From Blastomussa wellsi (lineage: Eukaryota > Cnidaria > Anthozoa > Scleractinia > Plerogyridae), in the NCBI GenBank assembly GCA_947652115.1, contig OX393561.1:27275158-27339157 (forward strand): a DNA stretch of 64,000 bases, in the 5' to 3' direction. How positions within the stretch are numbered: position 1 is the stretch's first letter; the number at the start of each line of letters is the position of its first letter. Made by a program: the position numbers and the translations under genes. Positions 39,964 through 50,251 of this stretch are shown here, piece after piece. Under the pieces are notes generated by a model, which ran no database searches, was not told the DNA's origin, and saw only the letters and a program-made list of their open reading frames with translations.

Positions 39964-40796
39964 ATGGATGCCCGGGGGGCTATTGGAAAGCTCTTGCCGC
40001 TGTTAAAAAATTATCCGAGGCCGCCAAGGTGCCAGAAGACTGACCAACCAAGCCCTCTGGCAGATTTACCTGCCCGCTCCGAGGCACATTCCTCGACCAA
40101 AATTCGACGGCCCACACCCAATGCGGTCCACCAGGCGGACCTTCTTTTTCTGCCACACGACAAACTGCCCTGTGGACGCAAAGTTTTCAAATACGCGCTG
40201 ACCGTCCTCGACGTGGCCAGCCCCTACAAAGAAGCCGAACCCTTGACTTCGAAAAATTCTGATGAGGTCGCCCAGGCCTTTCAGAAGATTTACCAACGCG
40301 GGCCTTTGAAATGGCGAAAACTGCTGCAGGTTGATCCCGAGCGCGAATTCATGGCCGCCGTCTCAAAAGAAACGGAAAAACACAAAACCAATATCCGGCG
40401 CGGATGCGTTGAAATTCACCGCGACCAGGCCATTGTTGAACATTTCAACCGCACCCTTGCCGGGCGCTTGTTCGGGCACCAGTACGCCGTGGAAATGGGT
40501 CTCCCAGAGGGCGAGCGGTCCACTGCGTGGGTGAAAAGACTTCCTGCAGTTGTTGCCGCTTTGAACAACGAAGTCACCCGGCTGATGGGGAAAAAACCTG
40601 CGGAAGCAATCAAAGAAAAGACTGTTTTTGCGCAGCCCTCAACTTCTTATTTTCGGCCTGTTTGGAAGGCCGAAAAAACCTTCCCTCTCTTGTCCAAGTT
40701 CGCTATCTCTACTATACGGGAGAGCTTGAAGGGGGCGCAAGTAGGGCCACAGATCCGATGTGGTCGTTGAAAGTTCACAATATTGACAGAGTTTAG
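39964..40796 (+). pseudogene. E2 integrase (rve type)
   Basis: Homologue of the intact 49066-50046. N-terminus scrambled by indels; then HQADLLFLPHD (first Asp), VDPEREFMAAV (second Asp), RDQAIVEHFNRTLAGRLFGH (Glu). A shift near 40690 splits off the C-terminal RYLYYTGELEGGASRATDPM. It retains a 12-residue LTSKNSDEVAQA segment missing from E3. Convergent with the polymerase, which ends about two bases away. Confidence 0.8.
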
Positions 40797-40797
40797 A

Positions 40798-42790
40798 TCA
40801 AACCAAATCAACCCGTTCTTTACTATTTGCACGACGGGCCCACACGCGGCTTTGTGCGTGAAGAGCTGCTGGTTGTCCCACCAAATACCACCTTTCTCTG
40901 TCTGACTTGGTCTCGTAAAATTCTATTGGTTCTGTGTGTATCCCGTCGGGCAGCACCCACCTTTTGTCGTAATATGCGCTTAGCCACAGTTTCTGCTGCT
41001 CATAAGTCACCATCCGGCCGTCCCGCATCCTCAAACCTCTGTTTGTTGCCATGTCCTTGTTACCTTCCAAAGCTGCCTTGAAACGCTGCCAGGTTATCTC
41101 GTTTTGCTTCTTTGACATCCCTTTCGTGCTGAACTTTTTTTTTTCGCCCGGTTCATCGACGAAATAACACTTTGAGCACAGTGCAATCATCCGGCTCAAC
41201 TCGCACTCGAGTTTGAAGAGCCCGGACGTGCGGCCGCTCCATTTGTCCCAAGCCAGCAACTGCTTCTTTTGCGCCTCGAATTCCGCATGCAGCTATGGCC
41301 TGACAAGAGCCTCGAGCCGCTCCGCGGAGATGGCCATGTAGTTGCTGTTTGTGTCCATCTGGATCAGCTCAAAATCTTTTCTGTCGAAATACCTGTCGAG
41401 GAAATCGTAGTAGAATTCCAGCATCCGCAACTTGACCAGTTGGTAGACGGCCGCCTGATTGTGACCCTTGTCTTGCGGCTTTCCAGCTCATACGCTTGCC
41501 CGATGCCATCGAGGTCACAGAAAAACGCGCTTCGCAGGGCTTTGTCGACCACCTTCTCATCTTTGGTGTAAATTATGCTTGTCTGCCGCTCCAACTCTTC
41601 AATGAGCTTTCCGTACCCGCTGTTCCCTAGCAGCTTGAACACCTCTGCCAGCAGCGCCTTACTTTTTGCCACGTCTCCTGTCCGCCGCGCTTTGGTGACT
41701 TCGTCGACGAACCAGGGAAAGATCTTGCCCGGCTGGTAGTTGATTGTCCGGTGGACACGTGTGATAACCGCCCCGTGGTCCAAGTACCAACACAGAAGAG
41801 GAGCGTACAGCAAAAGTCTCCCTTCCGACAACGCACCGATGAGTTTTTTCCCGTCTCCGCGATTTCTACCTGTTTGGCGTAAATATTCGAACATATGTTC
41901 CGGGACGACTTCGTCCGGCACCTTTTTGACGAAGAAGAACGGGCACATTTCCTCGAACTTTGGGCGCAAGGGCTCCGGAATCTCTATGTCTACTTCGGCA
42001 AATCCGAACCATTTCCCTTGTTTGAGCCTGCGTGTTAGCTCTGGCACCACCAACTCCTTTTGGGACTCGTCGTCTTCGGCATAGTTGGTTACCTTTTCCT
42101 ATCCACATGGCATTTCTCTCAGCATCGTTGAAAGATAGAGGGCGTTGGCGTCGTAACCCAAGATCTTTTTGCACAGACGGGTGTATTCGTATTGGTGCGT
42201 TCTTATATTTGTCACACCGACTTCGTGGTAACGCGTGAACACGAGGCTCGGGCCTCCGACCACAGCGCCTTTCAACATCTCGTACGCTTCTTCGCCTGGA
42301 CTGTATAGATCCGCGCCTTTCTCGATCGCTCCCCGGAGTAAGTAGCGCAAACTCACCCCCGGGATGCTGACTGCGTCTTTCAAGATGTCGATCCCTTTTT
42401 CGGTGTAGACGGCCCGCATTTTTTCCAAAGCCTCGAGGCCAGGTGCCACGTCGAGATTGTTGTAGTAGCGCAGCCAGTCCGCGAAAGTGCGCATACCTTA
42501 TTCTTTGAACAGGCGCTTGCACCCCTCCCATTCGTCTCTCTAGAGCAGGTGGTCGCTCTTCAGCCGCGAGTACCACTCTGGATAGTCTGGGAGACCTGGA
42601 TAGTCAAGCTTTTGGGGAAACCACGTACGGAAACCACGATTTCTGCATTGTGCAACCGTGGACTCGGACCCACTTTTCGTAGCTAGTCCCCGGACCAAGA
42701 TAGTTTATTATGTCGAGGAAACGGAAGCCCCAGGTCAACAAGAACATTATCTTTTTTCCTTTTTTCGCCACTCTGACTTTGCCGGTTTTG
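40798..42790 (-). pseudogene. DNA polymerase B of a second type, C-terminal core in E2
   Basis: Reads RFLDIINYLGPGTSYEKWV, LDYPGLPDYPEWYSRLK, DWLRYYNNLDVAPGLEALEK, ILGYDANALYLSTMLREMP (motif A), VFKLLGNSGYGKLIEELER (motif B), IQMDTNSNYMAIS (motif C, second Asp changed to Asn) and a C-terminal GMSKKQNEITWQRFKAALEG. Several stops and shifts. It differs clearly from the other family-E polymerases (E3 has DANNLYGWAM and DTDSLLLEI), yet is joined in the same orientation to a family-E N-terminus. Confidence 0.8.
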
Positions 42791-43652
42791 TCAAAAGTGC
42801 TGTTTTTCCCCTCTCTCTATTAGCATTAGGTTTATCCTTTGTAAATTTTTCTCTTTCTCACTTATCCTGTGTACAATTACTCTTTCATCTTCCCAGCCAA
42901 AGACGTTTATTGCCAAGTGTGGGTTCTGCTTCTCAAGCTTTTCAATCTGTTTCACCGGTGTTGGGAAATCGATGCTTTGGTAGTTGATACCATCGTTGAC
43001 CGGATATTTGCTTGGTCTTTGTGGGTTCTTTCCATCAATTGGAGGGAATAAAGCAGCTCTGAGTGCCCACTTCAAACATTCGTTATCCCTGTTTTTGACG
43101 TTTACTATGGCCTTCTTTTTTGCCAGATTGGCTGGAAGAGGCAAATATGTTCCTCCTCTCAGCGGCTCAAAGCGTGCGACATTCACGTATGCAGAATCTG
43201 TTTCATCAACGTCCCAATCTGATCCCAACTCAGACCAGTTTTTTATTTTTCCATTGATATTTTCAATGAATTTATTGAATTCAGTTTCAATCTTTTCTTC
43301 TTCATGCCTTTGGAAAATATGGGGTTCTGTTTCTTTGAAATAATGTGTCATATATTGCATTTCACCGTTTTTTCTCTTGAAAAGATTACTTTTAACCCAA
43401 AACTTACTTTTATGTTTTTTAACGTATGGAGTTCTTGTTTAACCAAATCAGTGAACTTTGCTTTATTGCGAACGCTAAAATATCTTTGTTGTTCGGGTTT
43501 CCTTTGGATGGAAGCATCCACCAAACACGAAGCCATTCCCGGTAATTTGTTTGTGATATCATAAACCTGTCATGTACGCCTTCATTTCCTGGGTGTTGAT
43601 CTCTTTCCAGAAATTCTTCCAGAAATTCGTTTGGATAATTTGTGGCAGCCAT
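42791..43652 (-). pseudogene. Family-E polymerase N-terminus, copy E2
   Basis: ATG 43652 (MAATNYPNEFLEEFLERDQH), EWLRVWWMLPSKGNPNNKD, a shift near 43440, LRGGTYLPLPANLAKKKAIV, DNECLKWALRAALFPP, AINVFGWEDERVIVHRIS, ending LMLIERGEKQHF at about 42795. There the sequence changes to the second polymerase type. No exonuclease or zinc region of the E type remains. Confidence 0.8.
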
Positions 43653-43740
43653 TTTAAAGTATATAATTGCGCAGATATTTCTTCAATTGGAAGATAATTA
43701 TGACACAATATTACAAGTGCATGCATTTCTTTACCAGGGA
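43653..43740 (-). promoter_or_regulatory. E2 polymerase upstream region
   Basis: Reverse-oriented versions of the two TTGAAGAAAT / AAAGAAATGCATGCACTTGTA units found at 24199-24276. Confidence 0.55.
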
Positions 43741-43954
43741 ATATTATTTGTGGCACACCGCTCGCTTTGGCGGTTTTTTACTTGTTTTTGCGACACACAT
43801 GTTTTATGAACGTCATATTCGCTCGCTTGACGGTCACGCGGTTTTTTTACTTGTGTTTGCGTTTGGCACACACTGCTTTGAGATTCTGGGCACGTACAAG
43901 CTACCAACCCGCTGCCAACCCCTGCCACCCCTCCACACCCACCGCCACCACTTC

Positions 43955-44001
43955 GCAACCGCTCCGCAACCACTTCGCAACAGCTCCGCAACCACGCAAC
44001 C
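43955..44001 (-). repeat. E2 iteron-like GCAACC repeats
   Basis: GCAACC at 43955, 43966, 43988 and 43996, with a GCAACA variant at 43977: spacing 11, 11, 11, 8 toward the hairpin. Same geometry as E1 and E3. Confidence 0.8.
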
Positions 44002-44058
44002 ACACACAAAGACAATACTGGTTCTGGCTGTGCCAGAACCAGTATTGTCTTTGTGTGT
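44002..44058. repeat. E2 hairpin, 26-bp perfect arms, loop CTGTG
   Basis: Arms 44002-44027 and 44033-44058. Outer ACACACAAA and inner GGTTCTGG are shared with E1 and E3; the middle 8-9 bases differ but pair perfectly. Confidence 0.95.
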
Positions 44059-44095
44059 CGGGCTGCTGCTGTACTTCGATCAGGCCGGGCTCCTC

Positions 44096-44465
44096 TGTGC
44101 ACAGCAATGCAGCCCTTCGGCCGTCCATCTAATAAATTTTCGCCCTGCTTCTGTTCCCTCAGTCTCTGGTTCGGTAAGGAACCATGCAAGAGATTGACGG
44201 TAGTTCTCTTTCGATTTGACTTTCTGGGCAGGCACTGGATCAAACATTTTTAGAACGTTGTTTGGTGTCCCTCTTTTTTGCCTTGGGGGTGCTCTGGACC
44301 TGTAGGGTTTGGAAGGAGAGGTTCGGGCAGACGCTCTAGGTCTTCCGGGGGTATGCGTTCATCAAACACATTCCGAATTTAGGGCTTTATTTGTTCAAAC
44401 AGTTTTTCAAAATAAATTTCCGCGAGTGCTTGTTCTAAATCATGCCACGTTGCTTGCTCAGCCAT
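44096..44465 (-). pseudogene. Small E2 protein before the polymerase
   Basis: ATG 44465, MAEQATWHDLEQALAEIYFE, a TAA, NVFDERIPPEDLERLPEPLL, then a shift into FDPVPAQKVKSKENYRQSLA, WFLTEPETEG and stop near 44096. Unknown. The hairpin begins about 38 bases past its end, so the hairpin lies between two genes read in the same direction. Confidence 0.4.
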
Positions 44466-44543
44466 GGTATAATGTACGGGGGAAATAATTTCTTTTTAAC
44501 GCAATTCTCTAACTGGTTGTTTTTTTAATTAGTGTGCAAATCT

Positions 44544-44836
44544 CTAACTGCTTGCTCTTTTGTCATGCATCAGCTCGAGCAAAACAAGTTCATATTTTTT
44601 CTTTGCTTTCTTCTCTATGCGTCTAAGCCGCTGTTTTAGCGAGAGCCCGCCGCAATGCGCGCATAGTCGGTAGTCGGTCAAAACTCCGATGCCACAGCTG
44701 AAGCATGGTGCGGGCTTTTGCATTCCTTTTTTTATTTGCCAGTTATGCTGCGCGCAATATTCTCTGAGACACCGTTGTCCGCAATTCTTTGCCGATTTCG
44801 TATCAACCACACGCACTTGTTTGCTCCGTGTACCAT
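44544..44836 (-). pseudogene. Terminal-repeat zinc protein, right copy
   Basis: Same gene as 31492-31758. Start ATG 44836 (MVHGANKCVWLIRNR); a one-base indel then moves the frame to NCGQRCLREYCAQH, CFSCGIGVLTDYRLCAHCGG and the C-terminal LVLLELMHDKRASS. Each terminal copy carries a different indel. Confidence 0.6.
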
Positions 44837-45144
44837 TTTGGGCGGTGCCGCTTCTGTCTTGTGAACTGCCGCTTCTCTCTAATTGTGTGAAACACCGCTT
44901 GAAACAAGTTGAAAGCGGTTTCTTGCGCAACCCTCGCTCGGCACAGCTGCGCCGGCCTGGGGATTGTCCTTCCTCGAAGTAGTAGGAGGTGAGGCAAACA
45001 AATACAACCGCAGGACCCACCGTATATATGCCAAGTTCGGAACCCCCCCCCCCCCCCCAACAGCGCAGCTTTGTTTGCATCTTTGTTTCCTTGTTTGTTA
45101 AAATTAGATTTCTCCCCCCTTGGTTCGGGGCCCTGCACCGCCTT
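44548..45144 (-). repeat. E2 right terminal inverted repeat
   Basis: Inverse of 31179-31790. Includes a run of C at about 45044-45058 that is shorter in the left repeat, consistent with homopolymer drift. Confidence 0.85.
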
Positions 45145-46679
45145 GGCGCTTAACGGCTAAATTTTTGGCTATTTTATGGCTAACGGTTGACCCCATTGAC
45201 ACCCTCTGCGAGAAGCGAAACGGCACCCGCGCCTTCATAGTCACTTAGAATACTAATTTTTCCGTTCTTCTCAACGTGCATCGATTTCCCGATATGTAAC
45301 ACGCGCTAATTTCTAAGTACCAGTTATAATAATTTAATAATAACTGAATTTAGTATTTATTTAGCGCTATTTACAGCAAAAAGAGCAATAACGCTGTTAT
45401 TTCGCGGTAAACAAGATATCGAAAGATAAATTAATTATTTTGCAGTCTTGAAAGATTTAGCTTTTTGCGCTTTAGTAAAATTTTCTCTTAATTTTTTCCT
45501 GGGGCTACCGCAAACGAGGAGACATTTTGTTGTTAAGATTTCCCACACATGAAAACGTAAACCTTTGTCTTCAAATGTTCTGTGCGAGGAAACGGAGAAA
45601 AATGTTTGGGGCAGGGGGTGGGGGAAGGGGACACGCCAGACAAAATGAAACAAGAGTATTCCTTTCAAGCAGTACTATGTGATTACACTGAATTTGTGCA
45701 GGCTATTATTAGACTTATTATTGGGTTATTCTCTTCAATAACGGGTACGGTCACGGACGAGGCATTTTTTATGCAATACCGTACCGATAAACATACCATT
45801 TTGCTGCAACCACCGAGTCCAACAATCACAGCAACCAATTTCTGCAGAAAACTCATCTTTTTATCTCTAGCATTGAGCAGAGTGCTGACAGCAGTGCATA
45901 TAGGTGGAATTAGGACGTCAGCTCTGTGCCACAGCAGAAACAGCGTCTAAAACATCTGGAGCGTTTACCTCCCATTCCGACAACAACTTGGCCCATTTGA
46001 GGTCATTCCCCTGTATTGCATTGCGCATCCCTACTGCGCACGATTTATTGCGTCATCAGCGCGCGCACCTAAAGAAAACTGCGGCGTTTTATTTACGGCT
46101 TTGCTCGTGAAGGAGATAAATCGTCGTTTTCTCGTAAACGAGTATGGTGACCTATATCTTTTTACCCTTTTTCTGAGACTAGCAATCACTTTCTTCCTAT
46201 AACAGGAATATAAACAAATTCTCATTGCAGAAAAATAAATAATCGACGGAAACGTGAACTTATTGAACAGATGTTGTGGTCTCGAGATCACTGCATACTA
46301 GTAACAAGTTTAATCAAGGTCGACTGGAAATGCGTGCTTTTATAATGAAACATATATTAATTGTTCCTTGAAGGCGATACAGTATATCTATTGTTTTTTC
46401 CCTTGTTTTGCTTTCTCCCTATTTTTTCTTCTCCCAGAAGACGTGACATAAGCTAGTAAAATGAAAACATTTCTTTAGCTGATATTTTAACGAATTATGG
46501 GGTATTTTCAAGGTGCTCCTGCTCCTAAATTAATATGGGGACCCCTCTTTTAAATTACAAAATTTAAATCCCCTTACGATGAACAACAAATGATCAAAGT
46601 TTGAACGAAAATCTATTGTCAGTTCTATTTCAGGGGAATGACCTTAAAAGAAACTAGTTCCTTGTATGATTTTGAGTCT
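45145..46679. other. AT-rich flank, no gene supported
   Basis: Only short unrelated frames. No repeats to the rest of the window recognised, so this is probably host intergenic or intronic DNA outside E2. Confidence 0.5.
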
Positions 46680-47594
46680 ACTCGTAATATAAACGAATTT
46701 TCCTTTACCCTGCACAATCTTTTACTTTGCTCTTCAACAGGTTCAGAGCATTTTTCAGTGGCGGGATGCTGATTATTTCTTTTGCGATATCGCCAGGTAG
46801 AACCGTAGTCTGTAGTCAACTTCACTGGCCTTCAAGGGAACATCTTGGTCTGCTTTTAGCTGTGTGAAGAGACAGATTATATAGAGGAGTCAGGACAAAA
46901 GGAATTGTGATTGAAAAAAAGACTAAATCGTTTCGAAAATACGTCGGTTTCGCGATAATTGAATTAAGTAAATCTCAGAAAATTGTTAAGTTAATTTGTC
47001 TGAGTACAGACAACGGATGTCCCTTGCATGTAAAAAATATTTTCATTGTTGCATTGGCATGCATGCGATAATTGAATTCGATATTCAATTATCGCATGCG
47101 ATAATTGAATTAAGTAAATCTCAGAAAATTGTTAAGTTAATTTGACTGAGTACAGACAACGGATGTCCCTTGCATGTAAACAATATTTTCATTGTTGCAT
47201 TGGCATGCATACTCGTGATATAAACGAATTTTCCTTTACCCTGCACAATCTTTTACTTTGCTCTTCAACAGGTTCAGAGCATTTTTCAGTGGCGGGATGC
47301 TGATTATTTCTTTTGCGATATCGCCAGGTAGAACCGTAGTCTGTAGTCAACTTCACTGGCCTTCAAGGGAACATCTTGGTCTGCTTTTAGCTGTGTGAAG
47401 AGACAGATTATATAGAGGAGTCAGGACAAAAGGAACTGTGATTGAAAAAAAGACTAAATCGTTTCGAAAATACGTCGGTTTCGCGATAATTGAATTAAGT
47501 AAATCTCAGAAAATTGTTAAGTTAATTTGTCTGAGTACAGACAACGGATGTCCCTTGCATGTAAACAATATTTTCATTGTTGCATTGGCATGCA
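46680..47594. repeat. Tandem duplication with palindrome
   Basis: A ~384-bp unit at 46680-47063 recurs at 47211-47594; the end of the unit is also repeated at ~47093-47210. At 47061-47099 a perfect palindrome (17-bp arms, loop TCGAT) joins them. Non-coding. Confidence 0.85.
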
Positions 47595-47644
47595 TAGTTT
47601 CACTGTACTTTGAAACAAATTTACAAGAAAACCGCCCGCCTACC

Positions 47645-47967
47645 TTCGGATTGGCCGTATTTTTTAAGGATCGGGACATCTTCATGGGGCTCTCCATTGG
47701 CTTCTCTGTTGTGTTTTTGGGAAGAATAGCCCTGTATCGCGAATTGCATGGAACGCAGATCTTTTTCGGAAGAGTATCGTTCTCCTTTAGTGTTATTCCA
47801 GTAACATTTTCAAACTTGCCTGCTATGTCTTCTTCACCTACTTCTCTGCCAAACACCAAAACTGGATGACATTGACCCTCGATTACTCTGTTACAAGCAA
47901 CGCACTGATTTCTTGGAAATTTAAAAACTGATTTTGTGGGCGTTGCAGCCATGTTTCTTCGCTCCAC
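47645..47967 (-). CDS. Host-like first exon, Cys-rich domain
   Basis: From ATG 47967 or 47952 (MAATPTKSVFKFPRNQ). CVACNRVIEGQCHPVLVFGR and ICVPCNSRYRAIL give two C-x2-C pairs, about 48 residues apart, as in ZAD-like zinc domains of animal proteins. AAG|GTAGGC at about 47645 would be a good donor site, after which similarity to coding sequence ends and the tandem duplication begins. Probably the first exon of a host or domesticated gene. Confidence 0.45.
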
Positions 47968-48089
47968 ACAACCCGGAGGAGTAGCGCGCGAAAGTTGTAA
48001 ATTTCACCCTCAGGATGGAATCCGGAAGTAAAACCCAATGCATAAAAGGATATAGTTTTTTTACCTTATTACGCATGCTGTTTTTATGT

Positions 48090-48575
48090 CTCTCAGAACA
48101 AGCTCCCCACTCTGATAAGAAACTTTTTCATAAGGCTTACCTTTTATGGCAAAGCTCGCAAGAACACTCGAACGCTTACCGTTAAAAAGGTTCAGCTCAC
48201 TGTCCACCAAATCGCAGTGGATAAAATAAAAGTTCTCAGTTTTTACACCATAGATGATTATTTGCGTGTCATTTTTGGCAGATATATCAAAAAGTTTTTT
48301 TCATTTTGTCGCTTATTTCAAATCCTTTGACATTTTTTTCTTTGTTTGGGGTGACGATAAGTGTTCTCCCGAATGGACCCCTAGTTGCAGAAAATATTTT
48401 GTCTTTGAAACCTTCGTTGAAAAAGTTTTGGATACTTTCTAAAGAATAGTTGCCAGGTAACAAAATAGTTTCTTCTTTTCTAGACTGACCAAACTTTACT
48501 AACACTTTCCCCAATTCTCTTAAGTTGCGCCACGAGTTATAAAGCGAACAAGCCAACAGACGGATATATTTTTTT
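48090..48575 (-). pseudogene. E3 minor capsid fragment
   Basis: Second copy of 33704-34359: SLYNSWRNLRELGKVLVKFG, GPFGRTLIVTPNKEKNV, then a shift into the C-terminal HCDLVD...LFNGK region, ending before the last strand. The N-terminus is replaced near 48575. Left limit of E3. Confidence 0.6.
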
Positions 48576-48654
48576 GGAGGACCAGAAAATCCTTCCCTCC
48601 AACGTCTAAAACCCTTTCAACCAACATTTTGAAAAAATAAATATAAGAAAAAAA

Positions 48655-49041
48655 ATGGCAAGTATCGCGATTATGGTTGGCGGGGCTGTGTTGCAAGGGC
48701 TTTTGGAGGCGGTGTCAAAGCTGCGCTTGAAAGTGCGGCATGATAAAGCTCTCGAGGCGTACCAAGCTGCGTACGCAAAATACGCGCGTGACCGCACCAA
48801 ACTTCTTGACTGGATTGCGACAAACGCGCAGATTAAGGAGGAGGCAAAGCAAAACTTCACCAACACTGACTACGCCTTCAAACTCTACAACCAGGCGCGT
48901 CCTAAAGAACAAATGACACCTCCCAAAGAGCCCATGTTCTCTGATTTTTATCATCCAAGCGAGCAGCAGAAAAATGGCGAACTCGCTTTCATTGGCGCCG
49001 GGGCGCTCGCTCTGGGTTGGGCAGCCTTCCGGTTCCTTTAA
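48655..49041 (+). CDS. E3 small membrane-anchored protein
   Basis: 128 intact codons: ASIAIMVGGAVLQGLLEAVS, a helical region YAKYARDRTKLLDWIATNAQ, FKLYNQARP, and a C-terminal anchor GELAFIGAGALALGWAAFRF. The gene lies 24 bases before the integrase and has a truncated copy in E4 (62980-63243). Probably a small virion protein. Confidence 0.55.
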   Translation: MASIAIMVGGAVLQGLLEAVSKLRLKVRHDKALEAYQAAYAKYARDRTKLLDWIATNAQIKEEAKQNFTNTDYAFKLYNQARPKEQMTPPKEPMFSDFYHPSEQQKNGELAFIGAGALALGWAAFRFL

Positions 49042-49065
49042 ACTTTTTTTGACTCTTTTATAGTT

Positions 49066-50046
49066 ATGGATTCAAAACTCTCAAAGATATACTACGGTCC
49101 TGGAGGATATTGGAAAGGCCTTACCGCTGTCAAAAAATTATCCGATGCCGCCAAGGTGCCAGAAGACGCTGCAAAAAAGTGGCTGGTCAAGCAAGCCCTC
49201 TGGCAGATCTGGCTGCCCGTTCCGAGGCACATTCCACGGCCAAAATTCGACGAGCCCACACCCAACGCGGTCCACCAGGCAGACCTCCTTTTTTTGCCAC
49301 ACGACAAACTGCCCCGCGGGCGCAAAGTTTATAAATACGCGTTGACCGTCGTCGACGTGGCCAGCCGGTTCAAAGAGGCCGAACCCTTTCAAAAAATTTA
49401 CAAACGCGGGCCTCTCCAATGGCCAAAACTGCTGCAGCTTGATCCCGGGCGTGAATTCATGGGCGCCGTGACGAAAGAAATGGAAAAACACAATACCTTT
49501 ATCCGGCGCGGGCCCCCCGAGATTAACCGCGACCAGGCCATTGTTGAACGTTTCAACCGCACCCTTGCTGAACGCTTGTTCGGACATCAGTATGCAGTGG
49601 AAATGCGCCTGCCTGAGGGCGAGCGGTCAACTGCGTGGTTTAAAAGACTTCCTCTGGTTGTTTTGGCTCTGAACAACGAGAAGACAAGCCTTATCGACAC
49701 GAAACCTGCGGGCGCAATCAAAGAAAAAGCTGTTTATTCCAAACCATCAACACCTTATAGAAGGCCTGTAGGAAAGGACGAAAAAATCCTCCCTTCTCTT
49801 GTTAAAGTTCGTTATCTTTACTTTCCGGGAGAGTTGGAAGGCGGTGGCGTGAAGAGAGCCACAGATCCAATCTGGTCGTTGAAAGTTTACAACATTGAAA
49901 GATCTTTTTCCAAACCGGATCAACCCGTCCTATACTATTTGCACTACGGGCCAAAGACCGGTTTTGTGCGTGAAGAGCTCCTGGTTGTGCCACCAAACAC
50001 CGTTCTCCCGCCGGCAAACTTGAACAGTGGTCTTTTAAAGAAATAG
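49066..50046 (+). CDS. E3 integrase, intact reading frame
   Basis: 326 unbroken codons. N-terminal KIYYGPGGYWKGLTAVKKLS, a helical (HTH/zinc-less) region to residue 60, catalytic Asp73 (HQADLLF), Asp126 (LQLDPGREF) and Glu161 (AIVERFNRTLAER), spacing D-x52-D-x34-E, then a C-terminal RYLYFPGELEGG / FVREELLVVPPN beta-rich domain. Compared with E2 and E4 it lacks 12 residues between EAEP and FQKIY, which may shorten the catalytic core. The only unbroken integrase in the window. Confidence 0.85.
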   Translation: MDSKLSKIYYGPGGYWKGLTAVKKLSDAAKVPEDAAKKWLVKQALWQIWLPVPRHIPRPKFDEPTPNAVHQADLLFLPHDKLPRGRKVYKYALTVVDVASRFKEAEPFQKIYKRGPLQWPKLLQLDPGREFMGAVTKEMEKHNTFIRRGPPEINRDQAIVERFNRTLAERLFGHQYAVEMRLPEGERSTAWFKRLPLVVLALNNEKTSLIDTKPAGAIKEKAVYSKPSTPYRRPVGKDEKILPSLVKVRYLYFPGELEGGGVKRATDPIWSLKVYNIERSFSKPDQPVLYYLHYGPKTGFVREELLVVPPNTVLPPANLNSGLLKK

Positions 50047-50251
50047 ATGTATTTTGAAAAATGGGAAGTGGACGCAACGGTGTGTTAATTTCCAAGTCAA
50101 ATATATGCAAAAAATTTGTTCCTGCCGTCAATCATTGGGTTCTTAATGAGAGAAAAACGCTTGGGAAAGAAGAAGCCATTTTTGCTGACCCTTTGTTAAT
50201 TGACTTTTTGCGCGGTTTGGACCCACGCGATGTTGTCCGAGCCCTTGGTGT

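Larger units (their letters stand above)
31179..45144. mobile_element. Family-E element E2, near-complete ~14-kb virus-like unit
   Basis: Bounded by inverted repeats of about 600 bp (31179-31790 and 44548-45144), starting CCAAGGCG-x-TGCAGGGCCCC at both ends. Contains zinc proteins, F-box-like gene, membrane protein, minor capsid, large structural protein, coiled-coil protein, major-capsid candidate, packaging ATPase, two small virion-like proteins, integrase and polymerase. This is the gene complement of Polintons and adintoviruses. All large genes are damaged, so it is an old insertion. No clear target-site duplication seen. Confidence 0.75.

Noticed and set aside
44002..44058. Rho-independent-type terminator
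   Set aside because: Hairpin is GC-moderate without a U-run, the genome is eukaryotic, and arm covariation with phased repeats fits an origin or terminus better.
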